Part shown: positions 56,641 to 64,000 of the stretch, piece by piece
Layout: each line of letters starts with the position of its first letter
Numbering within the stretch: the stretch's first letter is position 1
From: Alishewanella tabrizica
GTDB taxonomy: Bacteria; Pseudomonadota; Gammaproteobacteria; Enterobacterales; Alteromonadaceae
Direction of reading: 5' to 3'
Assembly: GCF_014652375.1 (NCBI RefSeq)
Contig: NZ_BMYR01000009.1
Location: 153,855 to 217,854, forward strand
Length of the DNA: 64,000 nt
The notes under the pieces: model-generated
Told to the model about the DNA's origin: nothing
What the model saw: only the letters and a program-made list of their open reading frames with translations
Database searches by the model: none
Made by a program: the position numbers and the translations under genes

Positions 56641-56989
56641 AGTGATCATCATCATTTGAGATAAGTTCAAGGCCGCCTAAGCGTTTACGTAAGAGCTTAC
56701 GTTGTAAAAGTTTTTCTTGCGCGGCTATAGGTAAATCGGTAAAGGTTAATATCCCTTTCATGGTGAGAGCGTCTATAACGTCTTCCAATACCCTGGCGAG
56801 TTCGCCATCAGAGTTTTGTAATTGACGGCCAGCAGCATCATGAGAATCATTTTTAACGTTTTTAGGTAATTGCGCTTTTAAAAAACGCTGAAGTTCTGGC
56901 GCCTGATTGTCGATATACTCTTCACAGCTTGAGGATTGATCAACGCTGATAGCACAGATCTCACCTTGAGTATTACGTGTTACATACAT
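56630..56989 (-). CDS. Small conserved protein of Lap loci ('tryptophan synthase beta-like')
   Basis: 119 residues, soluble and acidic, with MYVTRNTQGEICAIS at the start and RVLEDVIDALTMKGILTFTD then LPIAAQEKLLQRKLLRKRLG at the end. Databases often carry such proteins under the misleading name tryptophan synthase subunit beta-like; there is no PLP domain. It ends the transport operon. Its repeated occurrence with Lap/Pel-type adhesion genes is from memory. Function unknown. Confidence 0.75.
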   Translation of the reverse strand: MYVTRNTQGEICAISVDQSSSCEEYIDNQAPELQRFLKAQLPKNVKNDSHDAAGRQLQNSDGELARVLEDVIDALTMKGILTFTDLPIAAQEKLLQRKLLRKRLGGLELISNDDDHFMP

Positions 56990-56998
56990 GATATGCTC

Positions 56999-57598
56999 CT
57001 AACGCATTACAAGCACTAATTGCAGCCGATCTTTTATGCCTAATTTAGCAAAGCTATTTGTTAAATGTTGCTTTACTGTTCGTTCGGTAATGTGCAGCTG
57101 TTGGCTAATCAGTTTGTTACTAATCCCTTTTGCTGCCAATTGGGCCACTTGCTTTTCTCTATCAGTCAAATTGTCCAACAGGTTATGCGAGTCCCGAAAA
57201 GAAATTGAAGGTTGGCGGCTGAATTGTTCAGTTAATACTTTACTTAAATGTAGCACTAAAGCCGGTGGGATCCAAAGAGCCCCATGTGAAACGGCTATAG
57301 CGGCTGCTTGATATTGCTCGGCAGGGCTTTCTGAGGCGATATAACCCTTTGCACCTGCCATCAGCAGTTGTTGTAACTGCTCAATTGATAACATTCGGTG
57401 TATCGCGATAATTGAATTGTGTGAAGCCAGCGTGGATAAGAGCGTTTGGCTGTTAGGAAAAGCCATATCCAAGAAAATGAGTTTCGAGCTGTAAGCTGGT
57501 GCTGCCGCAAGCTGCTCAATATGGGTTCCTGCAGCAAAAAAAGGCAGTATAGGAATAAATTGGTCTGTGTTCTGTGTGATAAAAATGGCTTGTATCAT
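56999..57598 (-). CDS. LuxR-family response-regulator-like transcription factor
   Basis: 199 residues. The N-terminal domain resembles a receiver (KLIFLDMAF near the phosphorylation site), but the acidic pair normally at the start is missing (IFITQNTDQF), so it may not be phosphorylated. The C-terminal HTH is a clear LuxR/NarL type (LTDREKQVAQLAAKGISNKL, ITERTVKQHLTNSFAKLGI). It lies 2 bases after lapC on the same strand and probably controls adhesin expression. Confidence 0.88.
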   Translation of the reverse strand: MIQAIFITQNTDQFIPILPFFAAGTHIEQLAAAPAYSSKLIFLDMAFPNSQTLLSTLASHNSIIAIHRMLSIEQLQQLLMAGAKGYIASESPAEQYQAAAIAVSHGALWIPPALVLHLSKVLTEQFSRQPSISFRDSHNLLDNLTDREKQVAQLAAKGISNKLISQQLHITERTVKQHLTNSFAKLGIKDRLQLVLVMR

Positions 57599-57600
57599 GA

Positions 57601-59019
57601 TTATCGCTCGGTCAGAGCGTAATGGCGTGCTCTGCTAAAGGGTTTAATTAGATAAGAAAGAATAGATTTTTTACCAGTCATAATATCCACTTCGGCTGTC
57701 ATCCCCGGGATAATAAGCAGTTCTGCATCTACGGCTTGTTGTTTGGTTTTTAGTCGTATTAAGTAATACGTGATGTCTTTCTCGTCGGTTATAGTGTCGG
57801 CACTGATATGGCTGACCTCGGCGGCCAATCCCCCAAAAATACTAAAATCATACGCACTAAAACGAAGAACCGCTGGTTGACCCACTTTGATAAAGGCAAT
57901 ATCCGAAGGCGCAATTTTGGCTTCTATTTCTAGGGTATCATCCAAAGGCACGATATCAACGACTTCCCGCCCTGCTGTAATAACGCCACCTACCGTATTT
58001 ATATGTAATCGTTGTATTGTTCCACGTACCGGCGACCTTATTTCTGATTGGCGTACTTTATCTGTTAAGCCCGCCTGAGCTTGCATTAGCGCGGCTAATT
58101 TGGATTCTGATTCTGCTAATTGCGTTTGCCACCGATTTAGCACCGTGAGCTCGGTCTCTGTTTTACGTTGCTCGGCCTCTCTAACCGCAGCGGTTGCCCG
58201 ATTCACATTGGCAATGGATCGATTTAATTCACCTTGAGCTCTCGCTAAATCACGCTCTAGGCGTAAAATATCAATATCAGATACTGCACCAGAGCTCACT
58301 AAAGGGCGTGTTACAGCGAGTTCGCGTTCGCTAAAGCGGATAATTTGAGCGTATTGCTCAACAGCGGCTTGTGCTTCGTTTAATTCTTGTTGTTTTTGTT
58401 CAATAAGCTCACTTAGTGCACCTTGTTGCTGCTGTAGTTCTGCGAGGCTAGTTTGGTATAAACGTTGTTCCGCCATCACTAAAGCAGGCATATCGTTTGT
58501 CAATTCATCCGGAAAAGTAATAGGCTTGTTTTGCGCCAATGCTCTTAAACGACTCACCTCAGCTTGCAAGGCAAATAGGAGGGCACGGCTCTCACCTAAC
58601 GACGATGTTACGCGCGTAGGATCCAATTGCAGTAACAGTTGGCCTTCTTCGACGATTTGCCCTTCACGTATTAAAATGTGCTGAACTAAGCCACCATCAA
58701 GTGCTTGTACCATTTGTAATTGGCTAGAGGGTATAACGCGACCACTGGCTCTGGCGATTTCATCTACCTTCGCCAAGGCCGACCAGATGAGTAATGCGAT
58801 GACAGCAAATAAAGTGAAGTAGAGCAATTTTCTAGCCCGTAAAGGCGTTTGTGCTATTCTGGCCCACTCTGCTTCTTCTACCCAATCTGCTGTATGATTG
58901 ATGCCTTTTGCTTTGAGATACCATTTTTGTAAAAAAATAAAATGCTGCGTTTGGCGTTTTTCCGCTAACGTTAAAAGATTAAATTGCTTTTCAGCAAGGC
59001 TCTTCTTCTGTGGATTCAT
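57601..59019 (-). CDS. lapC: Type I secretion periplasmic adaptor LapC (HlyD family)
   Basis: 472 residues. One transmembrane helix near residues 65-84 (LLYFTLFAVIALLIWSALA), a long alpha hairpin (about 135-300), and lipoyl/beta-barrel parts with GLVQHILIREGQIVEEGQ and the HlyD C-terminal signature (PGMTAEVDIMTGKKSILSYL). It links the ABC transporter to the outer-membrane channel. Its ATG overlaps the stop of lapB. Confidence 0.94.
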   Translation of the reverse strand: MNPQKKSLAEKQFNLLTLAEKRQTQHFIFLQKWYLKAKGINHTADWVEEAEWARIAQTPLRARKLLYFTLFAVIALLIWSALAKVDEIARASGRVIPSSQLQMVQALDGGLVQHILIREGQIVEEGQLLLQLDPTRVTSSLGESRALLFALQAEVSRLRALAQNKPITFPDELTNDMPALVMAEQRLYQTSLAELQQQQGALSELIEQKQQELNEAQAAVEQYAQIIRFSERELAVTRPLVSSGAVSDIDILRLERDLARAQGELNRSIANVNRATAAVREAEQRKTETELTVLNRWQTQLAESESKLAALMQAQAGLTDKVRQSEIRSPVRGTIQRLHINTVGGVITAGREVVDIVPLDDTLEIEAKIAPSDIAFIKVGQPAVLRFSAYDFSIFGGLAAEVSHISADTITDEKDITYYLIRLKTKQQAVDAELLIIPGMTAEVDIMTGKKSILSYLIKPFSRARHYALTER

Positions 59020-61151
59020 TATGCCCCCACCACGCGACCTTGTCGCAATGCTTCAAGCACGGTTTCTTTGGCTCCATCAGCCACAATTTTGCCTTTGTCC
59101 ATAACAATAAGCCTGCTAGCAAGCGTTAAGAGTGGGCTGCGGTGTGTAACGACAATCAGCGTTTTATCGGCTGTGCCCTGTAGTAAATTTTGTTTAATCA
59201 TTTCTTCGCTGGCGTGATCGAGTGCAGCGGTAGGTTCGTCCAATAATAAAATAGCCGGATCTTTATAAAGTGCCCTTGCTAATGCGACTGATTGGCGCTG
59301 TCCACCAGAGAGCTGTTGACCTTGTTCGCCGACATCAAGCTCAAGACCTGCAGCGTGTTGCTCAACGATATGCTGCACGCCGGAGTGTTTTATAACATTA
59401 AGAAGCTGACTATCATCTTCAGGTATAGTGTCTAACTCAATGTTGAAACGCAGGCTCTCACGGAATAAGGTGATATCTTGGGGCACGTAACCAATTTGTT
59501 TTCGTATTGTGGCTAAATCCAACATCTGTAGATCGATACCATCAATTAAAATTTGTCCTGAGGTTGGTTGATAAAGGCCTTGGATTAATTTATTGATGGT
59601 TGATTTACCTGAGCCATTTTTGCCGATAATGGCAACGTGCTCGCCAGGTTTGATTTGGAAACTGATATCTTGTAAGGCGAAGTGTTCAGAGTGTGGATAC
59701 TTAAAGCTCACTTTTTTAAATTCAATACTGCCCGTGACTTTAGGCAACGCGACTTTGCGTCGCGCTAAATTAGTCTCTGAAGGTTTTTTCATCAATTCAT
59801 CAAGCGATTGCATAGCTGTAGACGCTTGATTAAATTGTGCTAATAATCCTGCCGCTTGTGTTACCGGCATCAACGTTCTGCTGCTGAGTAAGTAAACGGC
59901 AATCAGGCCACCTTGGGTGAGCTGCCCGTCTATAATCAAGTAAACACCTACAATAATAATAGCGACGGAAGAAAGTTGCTGTAAAAAAGTTGAAACCGTA
60001 TTAACTGACGTTGATACACTGCGGATTTTAGTGGTGTTGTAACTGGTAAGTAGGCTAAGTTGTTCCCACTTTTTTTGTCTGAAACTTTGCAAACCAAAGA
60101 TTTTTATTGTCTCTAATGCGTTTAGTCCTTCAATAAGGCTCGCGTTTTTTTCAGAACTTACTTGCATTGCTTTGTCAGATAAATCAGCGAGCTGCTGTTG
60201 TGCAATAAAACCATACAAAATAATTAATACCGCGCCAATAATAATTGGGAGCACGAGCCAAGGATTAATAAATAAAATAAAGGCGAGGTATAACAAGATA
60301 AATGGAAGATCGACTAACGACACTAGCGTGAGTGAGCTACTAAAACTCCTAATTGATTCAAATCCTTGGATGGCGTTAGCAAAACTACCTGTTGTTTTGG
60401 GCTTCGCCTCGAGTTGCATACCCAGTACGTGATCCATGATACTTGCCGAGAGCTTAACGTCAGTTCTACTTGCAGCAACATCGACGAAGTAATGGCGAAG
60501 CAATTTCATGATGAGATCAAGAATAAAGACTAAGCTAATGCCTGCAGCGAGTACCCACAGTGTTTCAGTTGCACTATTAGGCACGACTCTGTCGTAAATA
60601 TTCATTACAAATAATGGGGTAGCCAACGCAAACAGGTTAATCAAAATTGAAGCGAAAATAATATCTCGATATAGCAATTTATTTTGATTTATCACGCCCC
60701 AAAACCAATGACTGCCTGGAAGTAGCGCCGTGGGAATCCGCTCTGTTTTCTTTGCAAGTGCAGGTCGTAAATAGAAAATGGTCTCGCTAAACCGAGCAGA
60801 AAAGTCCATAACTGTTTCATTGAACGCGGTTTCTGCGGTTTCTGCTTGGCTAATAGTGACGGTATTGTCTTGATTAATACTATGTAATATCAGTAATTGA
60901 TTATCTGTAGTGATGGTAATGGCTGGTAATAATGCAGGATTAATCCCCGATAGGGCTTTTTTAACCACTTTACAGCTCAGTCCTGCTCTGTTGGCTGCAC
61001 GTTCAAGGGCTAACGGACTTAAATGACCATTTTCAAGTGGCAGTCCATTTAACAACGTATCTGTATTTATGTGTATATGATGAAATTGACAGATATATTT
61101 TAAGGCATCAAACAATGGCCCTGCAGTGTGCGTTTTCGTTGATGTCTGCAT
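59019..61151 (-). CDS. lapB: Type I secretion ABC transporter LapB
   Basis: 710 residues. An N-terminal C39-like domain lacking the catalytic Cys-His arrangement (about 1-140), a six-helix membrane domain, and an ATPase domain with Walker A IIGKNGSGKST near 520, signature QLSGGQRQSVALARAL and Walker B ILLLDEPTAALD. The degenerate C39-like domain is typical of transporters for RTX adhesins, which are not cleaved during export. It powers secretion of the adhesin encoded divergently. Confidence 0.95.
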   Translation of the reverse strand: MQTSTKTHTAGPLFDALKYICQFHHIHINTDTLLNGLPLENGHLSPLALERAANRAGLSCKVVKKALSGINPALLPAITITTDNQLLILHSINQDNTVTISQAETAETAFNETVMDFSARFSETIFYLRPALAKKTERIPTALLPGSHWFWGVINQNKLLYRDIIFASILINLFALATPLFVMNIYDRVVPNSATETLWVLAAGISLVFILDLIMKLLRHYFVDVAASRTDVKLSASIMDHVLGMQLEAKPKTTGSFANAIQGFESIRSFSSSLTLVSLVDLPFILLYLAFILFINPWLVLPIIIGAVLIILYGFIAQQQLADLSDKAMQVSSEKNASLIEGLNALETIKIFGLQSFRQKKWEQLSLLTSYNTTKIRSVSTSVNTVSTFLQQLSSVAIIIVGVYLIIDGQLTQGGLIAVYLLSSRTLMPVTQAAGLLAQFNQASTAMQSLDELMKKPSETNLARRKVALPKVTGSIEFKKVSFKYPHSEHFALQDISFQIKPGEHVAIIGKNGSGKSTINKLIQGLYQPTSGQILIDGIDLQMLDLATIRKQIGYVPQDITLFRESLRFNIELDTIPEDDSQLLNVIKHSGVQHIVEQHAAGLELDVGEQGQQLSGGQRQSVALARALYKDPAILLLDEPTAALDHASEEMIKQNLLQGTADKTLIVVTHRSPLLTLASRLIVMDKGKIVADGAKETVLEALRQGRVVGA

Positions 61152-61168
61152 ATTACCCTTTTAAACAA

Positions 61169-63016
61169 TTAAGGTTTTTTAAAGCGTGCTTCAACCCTAC
61201 GATTCGCTTGACGCGCTGCTTCAGAATCATCTGTATCTAGTAACTGGCTACTGCCATAGCCTACAGCCGCAACTCTAGTCTCTGAGACTGAAAAATGTGT
61301 TATTAAGTTGTCGCGAATAATATCGGCACGTTGTTGCGATAAGCGTTTGTTGTACCAATCGGCGCCATCCTCCGAAGTGTGCCCCGCAATTTCTACCTGT
61401 AAAGCTGGAGTGGTATGTAAGTGATCGCTTATTTGGCGAAGTATATCTGTCGCTTCAGCCGGTAATTCGCTAGAGTTATGCGCAAAATAAATATTTAGCT
61501 TAACGGCGGCACTAGTTTGCTCAGTATCTGGCTGGCTGACCGCACATCCTCTCGCATCTACTGTGCTAGCACTGGGCGTGTTTGGACAAAAGTCTAGGTA
61601 ATCGGGTACACCGTCTGCATCGCTATCAGCTTGATAAATGCTGTCATCGTAAGCAAAATCCACAGGACATGCTGTGGCGGGATCAACATCGATAGATTGC
61701 GCTCCTAAGTCTGCTAGTGAGGGTAATGCTTGCCGTGATAATGCTAAGGCTTGAGTAAGCTGACCTGAAGTGGCAAGAATTCGAGCTTGCGCAACAGTTT
61801 TGTCTGATTCGGCGACTAAAAATGCACGACTTGCTTGAAAGAACTCGTTTTCTGAATCTAGTACATCAAGGAGTGAGCGCTGACCAATGTCAAATTGTTG
61901 CTTATATGCTGTTCTTACCCGATCCGACGATAATCTGTGCTGGCTTAAAAAAGGAAGCTGTTTTAGTAAGCGCTGATTTTCATTAAATGCGATTTGCATA
62001 TTTTGTCTTAAATCTATGCATGCTTTTAAGCGCAAATCTTCAGCAAGATTAACTTGTTCAATGGCTCTTTTCGTATTTGCGGAGTCTCGCTTACCGCTAA
62101 AAAGATTGTAACGTACTTCAATGCCAATCTGAGCTTCAGAACGATCACCTCTAACGCCAAATTGATCCGTGTCTTGATAGGAATAACTGCTATTAAGACT
62201 CACTTGAGGTTTGAAGTTGGCTTTAGCTGCTGTTTTGGCAGCGTTTGCGGCTTCAATATTTCTTAAGGCAGCATGATAGGTTGGGCTAAATTGATAGCTT
62301 TGGTTAAGTGCGTCAGAGAGTTTTGGTGGTATAGATATTGTCAACGCTTGCGAACGCATATCAAGGTTTGGCGCTTGACCAACCAATCTTAAATAGCGAG
62401 CGGAAACATCATGTAAGTTAGATTTTTCGATCATCAGGTTTGATTGAGCTAATGATAACCGCCCGGTGATCTGCTCTAAATCGGCTGCTCTAGCGCGCCC
62501 AGCAGCAACACTGTCTTCTATTTGTTTATAAACTGTGTAATGTTTTTGTAGATTCTCTTCAGCAAGCCCAACTAATTGTCGTTGCTTGATAACGTCTTGG
62601 TAAGCTCTAAAGGCTTCAAAACCAACGTTTTCAATCGTTTCTAGTAATCTGAAATAACTGACAAGTTGCTCGTGCGTTAGGCGCGAAACTTCCGCTCGAG
62701 TGCGGCTGCCATCGTATAACATTTGCGTAAGCGTTAATCGCGCAAAATTACTGCCATACTCTCTGATAGGACCATAGTCTCGATGTTGATAATTTGCACC
62801 AGTAGAAAGATCAACACTTGGCAGATAACCAGCTTTCGCTGCATCAACACCAAAGCCTGCTGCAAGAAACTCCCGCCAACGTACGTCTATTTCAGGGTTT
62901 GTTTCAATAGCTTGTCTAACAGTTTCATTAACAGTTGGATAAGAATATGAAGCAAAAGAACTTAGTGAAAGTGACATGGTCATTAAGAATAAGGTGATGG
63001 GACGCAAGTTCATCAT
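61169..63016 (-). CDS. lapE: TolC-family outer-membrane channel fused to an OmpA domain (LapE-like)
   Basis: 615 residues. A signal peptide is followed by a TolC-like efflux domain (about 30-440; ALRNIEAANAAKTAAKANFKPQ region). Then comes a short acidic linker DSDADGVPDYLDFCP resembling a thrombospondin type-3 calcium motif. The C-terminal OmpA domain (about 510-615) has VEIAGHTSEDG and NRRVEARF, which binds peptidoglycan. The fusion is longer than ordinary LapE/TolC (about 450) by the OmpA part. First gene of the lapE-lapB-lapC operon. It would form the pore and, in Lap systems, also hold the retained adhesin. Confidence 0.93.
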   Translation of the reverse strand: MMNLRPITLFLMTMSLSLSSFASYSYPTVNETVRQAIETNPEIDVRWREFLAAGFGVDAAKAGYLPSVDLSTGANYQHRDYGPIREYGSNFARLTLTQMLYDGSRTRAEVSRLTHEQLVSYFRLLETIENVGFEAFRAYQDVIKQRQLVGLAEENLQKHYTVYKQIEDSVAAGRARAADLEQITGRLSLAQSNLMIEKSNLHDVSARYLRLVGQAPNLDMRSQALTISIPPKLSDALNQSYQFSPTYHAALRNIEAANAAKTAAKANFKPQVSLNSSYSYQDTDQFGVRGDRSEAQIGIEVRYNLFSGKRDSANTKRAIEQVNLAEDLRLKACIDLRQNMQIAFNENQRLLKQLPFLSQHRLSSDRVRTAYKQQFDIGQRSLLDVLDSENEFFQASRAFLVAESDKTVAQARILATSGQLTQALALSRQALPSLADLGAQSIDVDPATACPVDFAYDDSIYQADSDADGVPDYLDFCPNTPSASTVDARGCAVSQPDTEQTSAAVKLNIYFAHNSSELPAEATDILRQISDHLHTTPALQVEIAGHTSEDGADWYNKRLSQQRADIIRDNLITHFSVSETRVAAVGYGSSQLLDTDDSEAARQANRRVEARFKKP

Positions 63017-63109
63017 TACTACCTACTAATAAAAGCAAATAATTGAATTTACGATTTAGCTTAATGGCCATAAATGCTTTTAGCTAGAGTCATAAACATT
63101 ATTAAAATA

Positions 63110-63121
63110 GTACCACGGTAC
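63110..63121. promoter_or_regulatory. Short palindrome in the lapE-adhesin divergent spacer
   Basis: GTACC-AC-GGTAC is a 12-base palindrome located just upstream of the adhesin promoter, so it is a candidate operator. No known regulator is implied. Confidence 0.3.
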
Positions 63122-63125
63122 AATG

Positions 63126-63155
63126 TTGATTTTGTATTAAAGATGCAATTATAAA
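63126..63155 (+). promoter_or_regulatory. Putative adhesin promoter
   Basis: TTGATT (63126-63131), 18 bases, TATAAA (63150-63155), in an A+T-rich spacer about 34 bases before the adhesin start. Confidence 0.5.
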
Positions 63156-63188
63156 AAAATATATATCAAATAAAGCAGGTTAATGACT

Positions 63189-64000
63189 ATGTCGCAAGTA
63201 TTTGTAGTGCAAATTAATGGTGAGGCTTGGACTATAAACCCAGACGGTTCTAAAACACCATTACAGCAAGGTGATGTACTCGATGCGGGTACCGAGGTGT
63301 TTACTGCGGCGCAATCGAGCTTAGTCATTGATATTGATGGAAATTTATATACTGTTTTAGCATCAAGCCAAGCGTTCGCCTCACCTGAGCAGTTAGCCGC
63401 CCAACAAGTTAATAGTGAGGGTGCAATCTTCCCAGAGAGTGTAAATGATATTCTTGCCGTATTAGACGGTGAGGGTGATCTGTTAGAGCAGCTTGAAGAC
63501 GCGGCAGCTGGTACGGCGGGTGGTGGTGCCTCATCAGGCCACAGTTTTGTGCAACTTACTCGTATTTCTGAACAAATTTCTCCAATTACTACAGATGAAT
63601 TTAATACCTTCGATACAGAAACACCTACTGAAACGCCTAATATAAATGCTGTATCACCTGGGTCTATTTCGGTAGCTGCTCAATTTACAACGGATAATCG
63701 TCTAAATCTATCTGGTAATACATTAGATGTGGCGCCGGGTAGCACGGTGCAGCTAACCATTACCGATCAGTTTGGTAATAGCGTGGTGGTGACGGCCTTA
63801 GTCAATGCCGATGGCAGCTATAGCTTGGCGGGTGTGGATATTAGCAGTTTAGCGGATGGCGCTTTAACCATTACCGCGAGCACCGTGGATAATAATGGCA
63901 ATCCAATCAGTGCCAATACCGGCATCACACTGGATGCCATCGACTCGGCCATTACCGTGGCGGCAGAGCTGGCAGCAGATAATAGCTTAACGCTCTCGGG
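63189..64000 (+). CDS. Giant LapA-type adhesin with N-terminal retention module, 3' end outside window
   Basis: Open to the end of the window (270 codons). ATG at 63189, with CAGG 9 bases upstream; an ATG two codons earlier is also possible. Residues 1-100 are the retention module (VQINGEAWTINPDGSKTPLQ, first part quoted; EGAIFPESVNDILAVLDG), which plugs the outer-membrane channel. DAAAG at residues 104-108 fits the LapG cleavage motif (T/A/P)AA(G/V) at the position known in Pseudomonas LapA. A Thr/Pro-rich linker leads into repeated Ig-like domains of about 100 residues; the first begins SISVAAQFTTDNRLNLSG, the second SAITVAAELAADNSLTLSG. Most of the gene lies beyond the window. Confidence 0.93.
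   Translation, partial: MSQVFVVQINGEAWTINPDGSKTPLQQGDVLDAGTEVFTAAQSSLVIDIDGNLYTVLASSQAFASPEQLAAQQVNSEGAIFPESVNDILAVLDGEGDLLEQLEDAAAGTAGGGASSGHSFVQLTRISEQISPITTDEFNTFDTETPTETPNINAVSPGSISVAAQFTTDNRLNLSGNTLDVAPGSTVQLTITDQFGNSVVVTALVNADGSYSLAGVDISSLADGALTITASTVDNNGNPISANTGITLDAIDSAITVAAELAADNSLTLS

Overview
The window is a contiguous stretch of a gammaproteobacterial chromosome. Gene families, protein sequences and gene order (yihI, csrC-like RNA, cytochrome c4, engB, spf, polA; ilvL-GMD-A; cysJIH; a Lap adhesin locus) point to the Alteromonadales, with Rheinheimera/Alishewanella/Arsukibacterium-like bacteria as my best guess. The genus is an inference from sequence flavour only. I see no IS element, prophage, integron or CRISPR array. 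Almost all of it is dense core genome with a few accessory modules.

Layout. 0-3 kb: end of one RND efflux permease and all of a second (MdtB/MdtC type). 3-8 kb: SbcCD nuclease on the minus strand, with a very glutamine-rich SbcC. 8-12 kb: a PAS-GGDEF-EAL c-di-GMP protein, a DUF481 outer-membrane protein and an MscS channel, then tRNA-His. 12.6-16.4 kb: DUF1285, an exported amidohydrolase, DUF2489, YihI and a methyltransferase. 16.4-18.9 kb is rich in RNA genes: a CsrB/CsrC-type RNA with an upstream UvrY/GacA box, cytochrome c4, EngB, an apparently undescribed small RNA candidate, and a clear Spot 42 (spf). 18.9-30 kb: PolA, cytochrome c5, a GAF-GAF-GGDEF cyclase, Rep helicase, UbiK, QmcA/NfeD and an M28 peptidase. 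30-43 kb: assimilatory sulfate reduction genes (cysJIH, cysG, cysC, cysQ) interleaved with ahpCF, plus rsuA. Between cysC and cysQ lies an unannotated set of perfect hairpins presenting GGA in their loops, one of which matches the CsrA SELEX consensus exactly. 43-46 kb: a three-lipoprotein operon (CsgG/DUF4810/GNA1162), a YeaQ-type membrane protein and a DUF1289 protein. 46-52 kb: branched-chain amino-acid operon with a leader peptide and attenuator (ilvL-ilvG-ilvM-ilvD-ilvA, no ilvE), with a palindromic extragenic repeat between ilvD and ilvA. 52-53.9 kb: a frameshifted TonB-domain protein and YjjX. 54-64 kb: a complete Lap-type biofilm adhesin locus.

How the parts work together. The Lap locus holds the periplasmic protease LapG, the inner-membrane c-di-GMP receptor LapD (degenerate GGDEF and EAL), a type I secretion system (LapB ABC transporter, LapC adaptor, a TolC-OmpA fusion acting as LapE), a LuxR-type regulator, a small conserved protein, and the start of a giant adhesin with an N-terminal retention module and a plausible LapG site. 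The rest of the window also encodes two other c-di-GMP enzymes and two Csr-type RNA loci, so several layers of motile-to-sessile control fall within 64 kb. The sulfur genes cover PAPS reduction to sulfide, siroheme synthesis, APS kinase and PAP clearance, but ATP sulfurylase (cysDN) is not here.
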